Of a DNA stretch of 64,000 nucleotides, positions 45,596-55,143 are shown in pieces. The notes under the pieces were generated by a model that saw only the letters and a list, made by a program, of their open reading frames with translations, ran no database searches and had not been told where the DNA came from. The stretch is from Todiramphus chloris collaris (lineage: Eukaryota > Chordata > Aves > Coraciiformes > Alcedinidae). Numbering within the stretch: position 1 is the stretch's first letter; every line of letters begins with the position of its first letter. A program made the position numbers and the translations under genes. Location of the stretch: positions 2,990,894-3,054,893 of the forward strand of contig JANVCC010000125.1 in NCBI GenBank assembly GCA_025345505.1. The letters are read 5' to 3'.

Positions 45596-45620
45596 GCACG
45601 GGAGTCTTGAATGGTTGAGT

Positions 45621-48119
45621 TGGAGGGTTGGGATGCTGGACGAGATGAGACGAGGAGGTCGGGTGCTGCTTTACAGGGTGGGCTGTTGGGGATTGTGGGG
45701 CTCAGAGCTGCTCCTCAGCACCTCCATAAATCCCGGCAGAGAGCGAGGCTGCAAGGGGACAGAAAGGGAAGCGTGGTGGTGAGGGTGGTGAGGATGGCCT
45801 CCTCCCCAGGCTTGGCTCCAAGGAAGCCCCTGCTTGCTGCGGGGCGGACACGGTGCCCCTGGATGCATCAGCACCCGCCACATCCTGTACGAGCACCCCG
45901 ACCACGCTCATCTTCCGAGGTGCTATTTAAAGAAAAAAGCTGAAATATGACTTGAAAACCTGAAATGACACTGGAAACCCTGGGGGGAACTCACATTTTC
46001 CCCGCAAAAGGGAGAAGCACATGGCAGGGAAGGGGCTCGCTCTCGCACCACCCGACACCAGCACCCAGTTGGTCTATTAAAGCACCTGAGCCATGCGAGC
46101 TGACCCCCCCCCCCCGGCACACATCCTGTCCCCCTGGACCTCACCTTTGCGTCCCCGAAAGCCACGGCGAACGTTTCCGCACGGAACCCGGAGCTCTGCC
46201 CCAAAGCAGTTGCCGCTGCCCCTAATCGGCCGCATGCTGCCGGCGCTACTCGAGCGGCTAACGTCCACCAAATGCACCTCTAATGCTCTTAGGCAAACTA
46301 AGCCTCCTGCAAATGAGCTTTCTTGGGGAGGCGGGGAGCAGGGGAGGGGGTCACGAGCGCGCGGTTTCACCAGTGCTCCTGGTGGATGCGTGTCCCTGCT
46401 CTCTCTGCATCCCTGTCACCGCCGGCGTATCGCTCCCTAGGAAGTACCCTGGCTTCGCATCCTGAGCCACATCTCCGCTTTCAAGGGTGGCAATGGGAAG
46501 AGTTAAAAAAGAGTGTCAATTGCCACGGTGGAAATGCCCAAACCCAAGAGGAGATGGGCCCAGGAGGGAGGTGAGGGTGCCACCAGCCCTGCTTGGAGCC
46601 AAGGGAAACCCGGAGCTTCCCCAGGGTTGTTACTCGCCGGACTCTTGTTTTGAAGCTGGTCCCTTCCCCGGGTCAGCAGCTGCTTAGTGCCGCGTGGTCA
46701 GAGCCTCAAAATAGACCATAAGCACATAAGTAACCAGAGCTGGGCCAGCAGGCACCCCCTCGCCTCTCCTCCTCATGCCCCAGCGCCCAGAAACTTTCCC
46801 CTCCGTGCCATTTTCTCCCGCTGCAACAAGGCAAGGTGGGAGCAGGGAGGTGGACTGGGCACCAACCAGCTCATCACACCACCCGGGTGCTGTTCCTGGG
46901 CTCCTCCGTGCCTGAGATCATTTACAAACCATTCACTGGCTCCTCTTTCACTTGGGATTTCCAGGAATGAAAAAAAAATCAAATATAAAATAATAATAAA
47001 AAACCCAATAGCAAAAGATAGGGGATGAAAAGCCAGGTGAGGTGGCAAGGGGAAGCACGGCTCCTGTCCTAAACGTGCCCAGCTTGGGTGCTAAAATTGT
47101 GGACTTTCCTGCTGGCAGGGCATTTATTATCGGCAGCATGTGCGAGCCCTGGCACTGCCTGGGTGCACAGCACATCTCTGCGCCCATGGGTTTACATCTG
47201 GGATGTTGGAAAGGAGCTTAGAGGGGGACAGGAGCTGGGAAAGGGTCAAAACTCAAAGGGATTTCAGCACCGAGCCCTCCTCAGCAGATCCTTTTATGTC
47301 CCTGTCACCCTGAGTTGCCTCAAACCCCTTTGTCAATCAAGTCTCATCACTCCTGAGTCTTTTTTGTTTTTGACCATAAAAAAAAATCAGGTAATGGTAC
47401 CCTAGAGCCAGGATGAGATGGGACTGATCCAGGGGTGGTTTGTGATGGTGGCTCATGTCTGAGCAGAGTTGAGCTGAGGGCTCCTTTGGTTATGAGTGTT
47501 GTTCTGGGTTTTGGGTTTTTTTCAAGGATGCTGAAGAACAACAACGATCCATCCTGCAAGGATGGTCTGCATAGTTTGAACCCTGCTTGGGCTGCAGGGG
47601 ATGAGTGGGACATCCTGGGGGGGACCTTTTTCGGTCTCCATTGAGAAAATCAGATTTTAGCAGCCAACAGAAGCTGGTAGCTCAGCTGAGGGATGGGAGG
47701 GAGGTGAGACCTGCCTCCCAGCAGCATTTTGGGTTTGGATCAGAGCAGCTCAGGGCCGGGGTAATGCTGATACCCCAGGGTCAGCTCACCCTCCCCAGTC
47801 GGACCATGGCAGCCAGGATCTTTGCTCAAAGTTTGCAATGCTCCTGCAAGATGGGATGAGAAACCAGCTTTCCCCCCCCCCCAGTCTCAGTATTGATGTT
47901 CCCACCCATCTCTTTGCTTGCAGGGTCTGGTCCCTCCCCACATGAGCTCACTGTGGCCAGGTAAGAAATGCTATTTTTGGCGGGTAATTTTCAGCTGGTT
48001 TTGGCTACATGGCTCCTACTGGTCCAGTTGACAAGCTGCAGGCCACCATGGCCACAAAAAGAGTCAGCAATTGAGCAAGTGTTTCTCAAGAAAAACCTGC
48101 TGGAAACTCCCTCAGCAAA
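45621..48119. other. Upstream region of PTP4A3, mostly unassigned
   Basis: Apart from the CpG cluster at 46145-46265, no exon or repeat family is recognisable. Open frames overlap in several frames and reflect GC-rich sequence. Confidence 0.5.
46145..46265 (-). other. Candidate alternative first exon with CpG cluster
   Basis: About 120 bases hold some 16 CpGs, far denser than the surrounding sequence. Read on the minus strand the block ends in GCAAAG/gtgagg, a strong splice donor at 46143-46144. It lies 1.1 kb upstream of the PTP4A3 start codon on the same strand, so it could be a non-coding first exon splicing to the acceptor at 45031-45032. An open frame crosses it (ATG at about 46234), but no homology is recognisable. 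The 5' limit is a guess. Confidence 0.35.
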
Positions 48120-48251
48120 CTTCCCTTCCCTTCCCTTCCCTTCCCTTCCCTTCCCTTCCCTTCCCTTCCCTTCCCTTCCCTTCCCTTCCCTTCCCNNNNN
48201 NNNNNCCTTCCCTTCCCTTCCCTTCCCTTCCCTTCCCTTCCCTTCCCTTCC
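48120..48251. repeat. (TTCCC)n pentanucleotide array with assembly gap
   Basis: TTCCC repeats run from 48120 through ten Ns at 48196-48205 and on to 48251. A gap of exactly ten Ns is a placeholder, so the true array length is unknown. Confidence 0.97.
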
Positions 48252-48409
48252 CATTTCCAGGCTGTGGAGTCTCCTCTGGAGACTTTCCAACCCCCCCATG
48301 ATCTGTTCCTGTGTGGGCTGCCCTGGGTGACCCTGCTCTGGCAGGGGGGTTGGACTCGATGATGTCCAGAGGTCCCTTCCAACCCGTAAAATTCTATGAT
48401 TCTATGATT
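48252..48409 (+). mobile_element. CR1 LINE 3' fragment joined to the TTCCC array
   Basis: Immediately after the array, a plus-strand CR1 reads AGGCTGTGGAGTCTCC through GGTCCCTTCCAACCC to two terminal ATTCTATGATTCTATGATT units. It matches the intron 4 copy in subfamily. Confidence 0.95.
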
Positions 48410-48869
48410 TGCTTCAAGGAAAAAAGAAGTTAAAACCCTCCAAAAGGATGGGAGGTGGGAGGGGTGGGTAGCCACGGGTGCTTGCTCAAAAACAAGAGCT
48501 GCTGAAAAGCAGGTGTTGCCCCAAATAATCCCCTTGCAAAACAAATTTCTCTAAAGCTAAGGGCCTGAGGATCTTGTGCTTTTAACACCTTTGGCTCTTA
48601 GATCTTCCAGCATCCAGCATGTCTAACCACATCTTGCCTTGTGCCCCATGGGTTCGATGCACTAGGGTAAGAGATACTTGTGCACAAGGAAAAGCAGCAA
48701 AAAACAACTTTTTCCCCACCCCAAACAACCCTATACCCCGTTTTAACTGGCTGCTGGCTCATGCTGATGAAAACCATGCCCGTGTTTTTTAACTGTGCCC
48801 TGGAATAAACTGGGAGCCACTGCGAGCACCAAAGCAGCACAGCACGCTGGGAGCGGTAGCTTGCTCCCT
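48410..48869. other. Intergenic, no feature recognised
   Basis: Unique sequence between the CR1 and the TCA microsatellite. I see nothing in it. Confidence 0.5.
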
Positions 48870-48870
48870 G

Positions 48871-48908
<38 letters not shown>
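48870..48908. repeat. (TCA)n trinucleotide microsatellite
   Basis: Twelve uninterrupted TCA units are followed by TCG. Confidence 0.97.
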
Positions 48909-48909
48909 G

Positions 48910-50489
48910 TCTAACATGCAGTTCGTGCTCCGTCGGCGCTCTGGATCCCATTTAATTTTTTTTTATTGGCTTTGGTGTGCTCACTGCCAGTAACAGAGGT
49001 TCACTGGGAACCACATATGAGAACAGCAAGTGCTCCTTTCCCACAAGGTCTCCTCTCCAGTGGAAGCGTTTCAAGTATTTTGGCAATTGCACATCCCGGC
49101 AATTCAGCCCCGAAGCCCGTAAATCCCTAATGGATATTCAATCGCAAAGCATCCTCAGTGCTCCAGGCTGGGATGCTGATCACCATATTAAGCATGGCAG
49201 AACATGTGGAAAAGGGTATTTCAGCTAATATTAATAACCTGCCAAGTGAATAAATATCCTTCTGACTCGAGCGCTACGGGGGATCTAGATGAAGCAGACG
49301 AGGACACAGCAAGCAAGCTCTGGGTGAGGATGCTCAGCGGTGCAGCACTGGCCTTTCAGGCTCAAATCCATCAGGGTGATGCCCAATGAAGGAAATCCAG
49401 GATGGATGACCAAAGGAGTGGAAAGGGAGCCCAAGGCTGGAGAGGGATGCGAACCACCTCCCCACGGTGTGCCCATCCCTGCCACCCCAGCTTCTGCAGG
49501 CTCATCTCAAAGCTTTGCTGGCAACGCTTGCCTTTGAATTTCCACAGACACTAATGAGACGTGGTGGGCTTCTTCCTTGCAAAGCCCCCAGAAGAAACAC
49601 GCATTGTGCAAGCCACAGTGACATTTTTCACCACGATTGTGGAAGTTTCTGGTTCTTCCACGAGAAGTATTGCAGCCAAGAGCCCGAGGAGGATCCAGGG
49701 TGAACACACTGCAGTGTGGCAGGAGAGTACTGAAGGATGCTGCTTTGGGGGATGGGGACCATGGAGTCATCACCACCCTGCGTACACCCCAAAGTGGAGG
49801 GGATCACAAGACCCTCCCCATTATTCCCGTGCAACGCAGCGGCTCCGTTACGCACGCTTTGGCCTCCCAACAGTCCAGGGACAGACTTTACAACAGTAGG
49901 GATGGGGCTGCTCTTCCTCCCAGCACCTCAAGGCCAAATAAAGGCCAGGTCTTCCTTGCTGTGGTTAACAAAAGGGCTTGGCTGGAGTGCTGAGCAGATG
50001 CCAGGCCTGGCAGCACTGCTGCTGGTACCTGAGCTAGCGGGATGCAGCTGGTGAAGTCACTATTTCCTAACTGCAGCAACTCCCCAAGCAAAGGAAAAGG
50101 AAGCTTTGCAGAGCCAAATTGTTGCTCCACGTGGGCTTTAGCAGCAGGACTTGGAACAAAGGCCCTTACTTACCCAAACAATACATATCTTACTTGTATT
50201 TAAATATAGCTATCTCCTGAGTGAGCACATCTCACGTCCAAAGTTCACCTTCAGAAAAATCCAACACCCATTCATGTTACATTTGCTTGACCTCTCTCCT
50301 GGTTTCAGCCCACATAGCAAGACACCAACCAGCCCTTTTCCCTTATGGATCAAGTCCTGCTCTCCCTGATCCCAATCCTACCTCCACAACAAGCATTTCC
50401 ATCATCCTGAAAACTGAATGCAAGTTTCTCAGTAGTCCCAGTTACTACCACACAGAAATTCTGCACGTATCTACTGCCACTGCCACATG
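48910..50489. other. Intergenic, no gene recognised
   Basis: Unique sequence without motif-bearing open frames or recognisable repeats. Confidence 0.5.
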
Positions 50490-50763
50490 ACAAGCAATAG
50501 AACGAGGGGAAATGGTCTGAAGTTGAACCAGGAGAGGTTCAGGCTGGATATTAGGAAGTATTTCTTTCCAGAAAGGGTTGTCAGGCATTGGAATGGGCTG
50601 CCCAGGGAGGTTGGGGAGTCACCAGCCCCGGAGGCATTTAAGAGGCAGTTGGATGTTGTGCTTAGGGACATGGTGTAGTGGTTTTGATAGGGCTGGGAGT
50701 AAGGTTGGACTTGATGATCTTGAAGGTCTCTTCCAGCCAAGACTATTCTGTGATTCTATGATC
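50490..50763 (+). mobile_element. CR1 LINE 3' fragment
   Basis: The plus strand runs from ACGAGGGGAAATGGTCTGAA through TTCTTTCCAGAAAGGGTTG and TGGGCTGCCCAGGGAGG to GGTCTCTTCCAGCC and terminal ATTCTGTGATTCTATGAT units. It is well preserved and likely one of the younger CR1 copies in the window. Confidence 0.96.
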
Positions 50764-50811
50764 ACAGTGAGCTGGTCTATCAGGCTTGGTGCTACACAAG
50801 AGGAGACCAAC

Positions 50812-50892
50812 CAGCATCACCACTGCTGTCAGCACCACAACCATGAGCAGCACCAGCACTGCCACCATTGCCACCAGCACCACTGCCAGGGA
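50812..50892. repeat. Interrupted CACCA/GCAC-rich repeat
   Basis: Words such as CAGCACCAC, GCCACCATT and ACCAGCACCAC recur over about 80 bases, next to the CR1. They generate a spurious hydrophobic segment in a minus-strand open frame. Confidence 0.7.
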
Positions 50893-50924
50893 GGATGGGT
50901 CCCAGGATGCAGAGAGCCACCGTG

Positions 50925-51260
50925 CTGTCCCCAGCCCGCGAGCGAAGCCAGGACCCAGCTGGAGGAAAGACAACGTGCCGAGACTTCCTCCGGCCGCATC
51001 CGCACGGAAGGAAACAGGAAAGGTCCGGGAGGAGAGCGACGGAAAGAAAACACTCCGCAGGAGACGGTGTCTGGAGGCAGAGGCGTAAGCGACCACCCGC
51101 ACATCCTGCTCCAGGTGCAGAGCTGGAAAGAGCAGATGGAGATGTCCCAGAAAAGCTCTGCCGGGTACCGTGGGGAAGCGGTGGCGGCTGCTGGGAGCAG
51201 AGCAGCACCCGGCACCATCTGCCGGGGAAGCATCGCAGGGTTTTTCCTCCAAGGGGTTAT
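50925..51260. promoter_or_regulatory. CpG-rich patch, candidate distal promoter or enhancer
   Basis: More than twenty CpGs occur in about 330 bases, including CCGGCCGCATCCGCACGG. No convincing splice donor follows on the minus strand, so a link to PTP4A3 cannot be made from sequence. Several reading frames are open across it on both strands. Confidence 0.3.
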
Positions 51261-54009
51261 TTTCTTTTTGCTGCAGGGGATGTTTTCTGAGCAAAACAGC
51301 AAGGAGGATTAAAATTAAGGAGGGAGAACACCAGCAGCCCACCAAAATACACCCACAGCGTAAACCAGGCGATGTATCTTCCTCCACATCCCTTTCGGAA
51401 CACGGACATTTGCAGGACAGAGCTGTACAGCCCTGGATATTACAGCTCTGCTCAGATTGAAGGAGTTTGGTGGTATTAAGGCAGTGGAGAAAGATGCCAG
51501 CGTGATGCTGGTGTGGAGATTCACAAGCAGGAGGCACTCAGGAGATCAGGAAAGAGGGAGAACTGGGGAAGATGAGACAGCGAGCCAGCCAGGCAGACCA
51601 CAGTCCTCGAATGCACTGGAGGCCCTGTTCCTTTTCATCTTTTATCTGCACCTTTTTTCTTAGAAGAAAAACCTCACATGGCCCTTTGGGAGCTTTTTTT
51701 CCCTCTCACCCACTTTGGTGACAGTCCTCAATACAGATGGGACACGGACACCCTGCTGATGTGAGAATGTCTGGGATGGCCACTGGTACTGGGGCCACCT
51801 CTCTGGTGGGACAATGCTCCAGAGGTAATGGGAGATGCTCTGGGCATCCCATGAAGAACCTTTAGCTGCTTTTACCCCCTATCATGCAACACTCCTCGCC
51901 CCCCAAGTGGACTGAATTTGGGGCACACAAGGATGGCATGTTTTTTAACCTAACTCCTTCTTGCATCATTAAGAGATGAAGCCACCAGAAGCAGATCAAA
52001 AAAACCCCACAAAAAGGCACCAAACCATCCAGCTCCGAGGGGATAAGGACACCCTCCAGCTCCCTGCCCATCCCTCCCACCCTGTCCCTGATAACTCACG
52101 GGCAGCCAGAGGCAGCTCTGAGAGAGACCCTGGTCCTGCCATCTGGGATCTCCCCTCCACCACCTTCCCCCAGCAGCCACGAGGAGCTCGCGACCGCGGT
52201 GCCGACGTCAGAGACTTTTCCTGGTTTGGATTTGAAGGGAAGGGAGGGGAAAAAAAAAATGTAGGGGGAAGGGGGTGGGCTAGGAAGAGAGGCCAAGTCC
52301 ACAGGGAAAAGTAATAGCAGGCTTTGGGCTGGCTGCCTCCCAAACTTGCAGAGGGTGTGCCCCAGAGGGCTTTTTTTGGAGGGGGTGAAAGGCTCAGTTG
52401 TTTGGGGATGGTTGGTCTCCATGGTCCGGTGCCCAGTGCACAGGGAAGTCAGGCATCCCAAATACTGGGGGGGAGCTTACCCTGTCCTTTGGGGATTTCT
52501 TTTGGCCAGAGGAATCAGGAAAATAAAGCAATCCTGCATCTGACGGGGCATTTCCAGGCTTCCTGCCTTGCCCAAGAGCATCTTTGGAAAAGAAAAAAAA
52601 AAAATAATCCCAAAGCGCCACCCTGCCCCAAAACACACACAGAGGAGCAAGCCTACCCCAGCGGCCCCCTCCGACAACTGCCACTGCCATGTGCCTCTCC
52701 CACCCTAAATCTCTGGCACGAATGAACATCTGCTCATCCTTTCTTGTGGTTTCTTGCAGCATCTGAAGCACATTTAATACTCCCGGCAGGTGTCTGAATG
52801 GCAGAGTGCAGGGGGGGAGGGACGCCTTTTATAGAGGAGGCACCAGGAACACGGGCAGCAGCAGTTCCCCAGGAAGGGCATGGGCAGTTTTTTGTGACCT
52901 CCCTTTCAAAGCACAGCTTGAGTTCGTGCTGGGGAGGCTATTTTTGGGAGAGGCACAGCCTGCCTTTAGTTTTTCCACTGCCCACCCTAGCACTGGTGTT
53001 TTGGTGCCTGGTCTTCAATCATCTCGTTCTCCACTGGACCTGGACTTTGCTATTTCACATGCCCCCTCTCAGTGGTGGCAGGCCCATGTGAAGATGTCCC
53101 TACACTGCCCAGTCCTACCTCCTCATCAAGCCAACAGCAGCCCTGACCAAAGGGCACTAGCAGCCTTCTCTGCGTCATCGGTGCATCTTGCACAACCCCT
53201 AACGCCAACTAGCCGCGGTGGCTTTGATGGACATTTGTTGACAAAGGGGGCTCCAGGGGACTCAATCTACCCAACAGGTGGATTTCGACCTGCAGATAGC
53301 GTTGAAAGTACATCCTGCTCCATGACATGCTAGGGATGGTGACATGGGAGAGAAGAAAACAGCCTCTGCCTCTGATGAGCTCCATGGAAAGGTCTTCTCT
53401 GGTGGCATCAAGCTACGGTCAGCATTGCCCAGAGAAGCCAAGCTCTGGTGCAAGGTCTCTCTTCCAAGTCAATGGCACCAGGCTGAGATGGAGGTTTGTG
53501 GGTCCCTGAGCTTCCTCCACCAATCAGACCCTGTGCTCTCAAGGGCTGTCCTTCCAACCCATCTCACCTTTGCTTGCTCCTCAGTATTGGGTATAGACAT
53601 CCCATGGAGACAGGGCCACAGACATCAGGGCAGGCTGCTGGGGGGTGGCAACAGCCCCAGCCCTCTCCCTGGCAGTGGGCACTGAAGCACTTCTGAAGGC
53701 AGCTGCTAGCCCGTGAGAACAGTGCTGCATGGAAACCCTCCTCCTTGTTCTCATCAGCCCTGACTGTTGTCACTCCCCAGCAGAAACCACTCCTTGAAAC
53801 AGCCCTTCCAGGGCTTGTGCCCTTTCCAGCAGCATGGGACAGAGATGCTGCATGCAGGTAACAGATGCTCCCCCAGGACTATTAATAATACAGAGAGGTG
53901 ATGAGGGAAACACAGTGAGTGTCAGCCAGGAGCTGTGGAGCAAGCAAGTGGGAGATGGGAAAATGCCCTGCTTCTGCATGGGATGCTGCAAGGTCTGACA
54001 GAGCCCAGG
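51261..54009. other. Intergenic, no gene recognised
   Basis: Unique sequence. A small CpG cluster lies at 52178-52210 (GCTCGCGACCGCGGTGCCG), and A-runs at 52249 and 52591. Confidence 0.5.
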
Positions 54010-54490
54010 AATAGAATCATAGAATAGTTTTGGCTGGAAGAGACCTTCAAGATCATCAAGTCCAACCTTATTCCCAGCCCTATCAAAGCCACTAAACCAT
54101 GTCCCTCAGCACAACATCTGCCTGACTCTTAAACACCTCCAGGGCTGGTGACTCCCCCACCTCCCTGGGCAGCCCATTCCAGTGCCTGACAACCCTTTCT
54201 GGAAAGAAATGCTTCCTGAGATCCAGCCTGAACCTCCCCTGGGTCAACTTCAGGCCATTTCCTTCCTTCCCTTCAGGTAGCTGTAGAGGACAACAGGGTC
54301 TCCAGCCTTCTCAAGGCTAAACAGCCCCAGATCCCTCAGCCTTTCCTCACAAGACACATGCTCCAAACCCTTTCCTAGCTTTGCAGGCCACCTCTGTACC
54401 CTCTCCAGCACCTCAATGTCCTTCTTGTAGAGAAGGACCCAAAACTGGACACAGTACTCGAGGTGAGGCCTGACCAAAGCCAAGTCCAGT
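54010..54490 (-). mobile_element. CR1 LINE fragment with end of the reverse-transcriptase ORF
   Basis: Minus-orientation CR1: terminal units and TTGGCTGGAAGAGACC near 54030, then the 3' UTR. From about 54250 to 54483 a minus-strand frame encodes a typical CR1 ORF2 tail ([24 protein letters not shown]). The protein is a fragment of the RT-bearing polyprotein, lacks all catalytic motifs and departs from the expected tail after LEK. It is a dead copy. Confidence 0.95.
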
Positions 54491-54889
54491 ACTACAGCTT
54501 GGCATACTGCAGACCTTCAGCATGACAAGCTCTTGGCTCACCCCACCAAGCCCAGGTCCTTGAAGAGAATGTTTTTCTTGCAATCCCCTTCCAGAAAACT
54601 CCTTAGCTCCAGCAAAACTCACGGCAGAGCTCCCTGGTACCCGTGGAACTATTTCTCTGCAAAGGCAACACATCAGCAAAGCCCTGGAGATAAAAGCGGG
54701 TACCTCTAAGCTGTTGTGGCTGCACAGCTATGGGCACAGCCTGATCCTGCATCCTCTCCTGCACATAAAAACACCAGCAGGACGGGCAAAACCTTTTGGT
54801 CTGAGCCGCTGCAGCTCTTGTGCAAAAACCCAGCGCCACGGGAATTGAGCATAACTTTGGAAGAAGAAGGTCAAGACAGTGTAGAGACT

Positions 54890-55143
54890 TTTTACCGTGG
54901 CCTGTAGTGACAGGACAAGGGGTAACTGTTTTAAACTAAGAGGGTAAATTAAGTTTAGACATAAGGAATTCTTTATGATGAAGGTGGTAAGACATTGGAA
55001 GATGTTACCCAATGCAGTTGTGGATGTCCCATGCCTGGAAGTGTTCAAGGTCAGGCTGGATGGGGCTTTGAGCAAGCTGACCTAGTGGAAGGTGCCCCTG
55101 CCCATCGTCCACTCCATCCCAGGCCATCCTCTGATTTTGTGAC
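54890..55143 (+). mobile_element. CR1 LINE 3' fragment
   Basis: The plus strand carries AGTGACAGGACAAGGGGTAA, TTTAAACTAAGAGGGTAAAT, AAGGTCAGGCTGGATGGGGC and TTTGAGCAAGCTGACCTAGT, then GGTGCCCCTGCCCAT and a degraded end. It is a different CR1 subfamily from the copies at 50490 and 54010. Confidence 0.93.

Larger units (their letters stand above)
45003..45620 (-). promoter_or_regulatory. PTP4A3: PTP4A3 5' leader and CpG-rich promoter-proximal region
   Basis: From the start codon upstream to 45426 the sense strand has no ATG at all, although the opposite strand has several, as expected for a transcribed leader. The stretch includes U-rich runs and an (AAT)n tract around 45281-45302. From about 45340 to 45620 the DNA is dense in CpG (roughly 25 CpGs by eye), unlike its flanks. 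I infer a CpG-island promoter and leader. The transcription start is not identifiable. A TTTAAATAG-like TATA candidate on the minus strand lies near 45923-45932. Confidence 0.55.

Noticed and set aside
48071..48330. Frames reading Pro-Ser-Leu-Pro-Phe repeats
   Set aside because: Products of the TTCCC array, interrupted by Ns.
54250..54483. Possible host gene for the [11 protein letters not shown] protein
   Set aside because: It is the C-terminal end of the CR1 reverse-transcriptase ORF, followed by CR1 3' UTR and terminal repeats.
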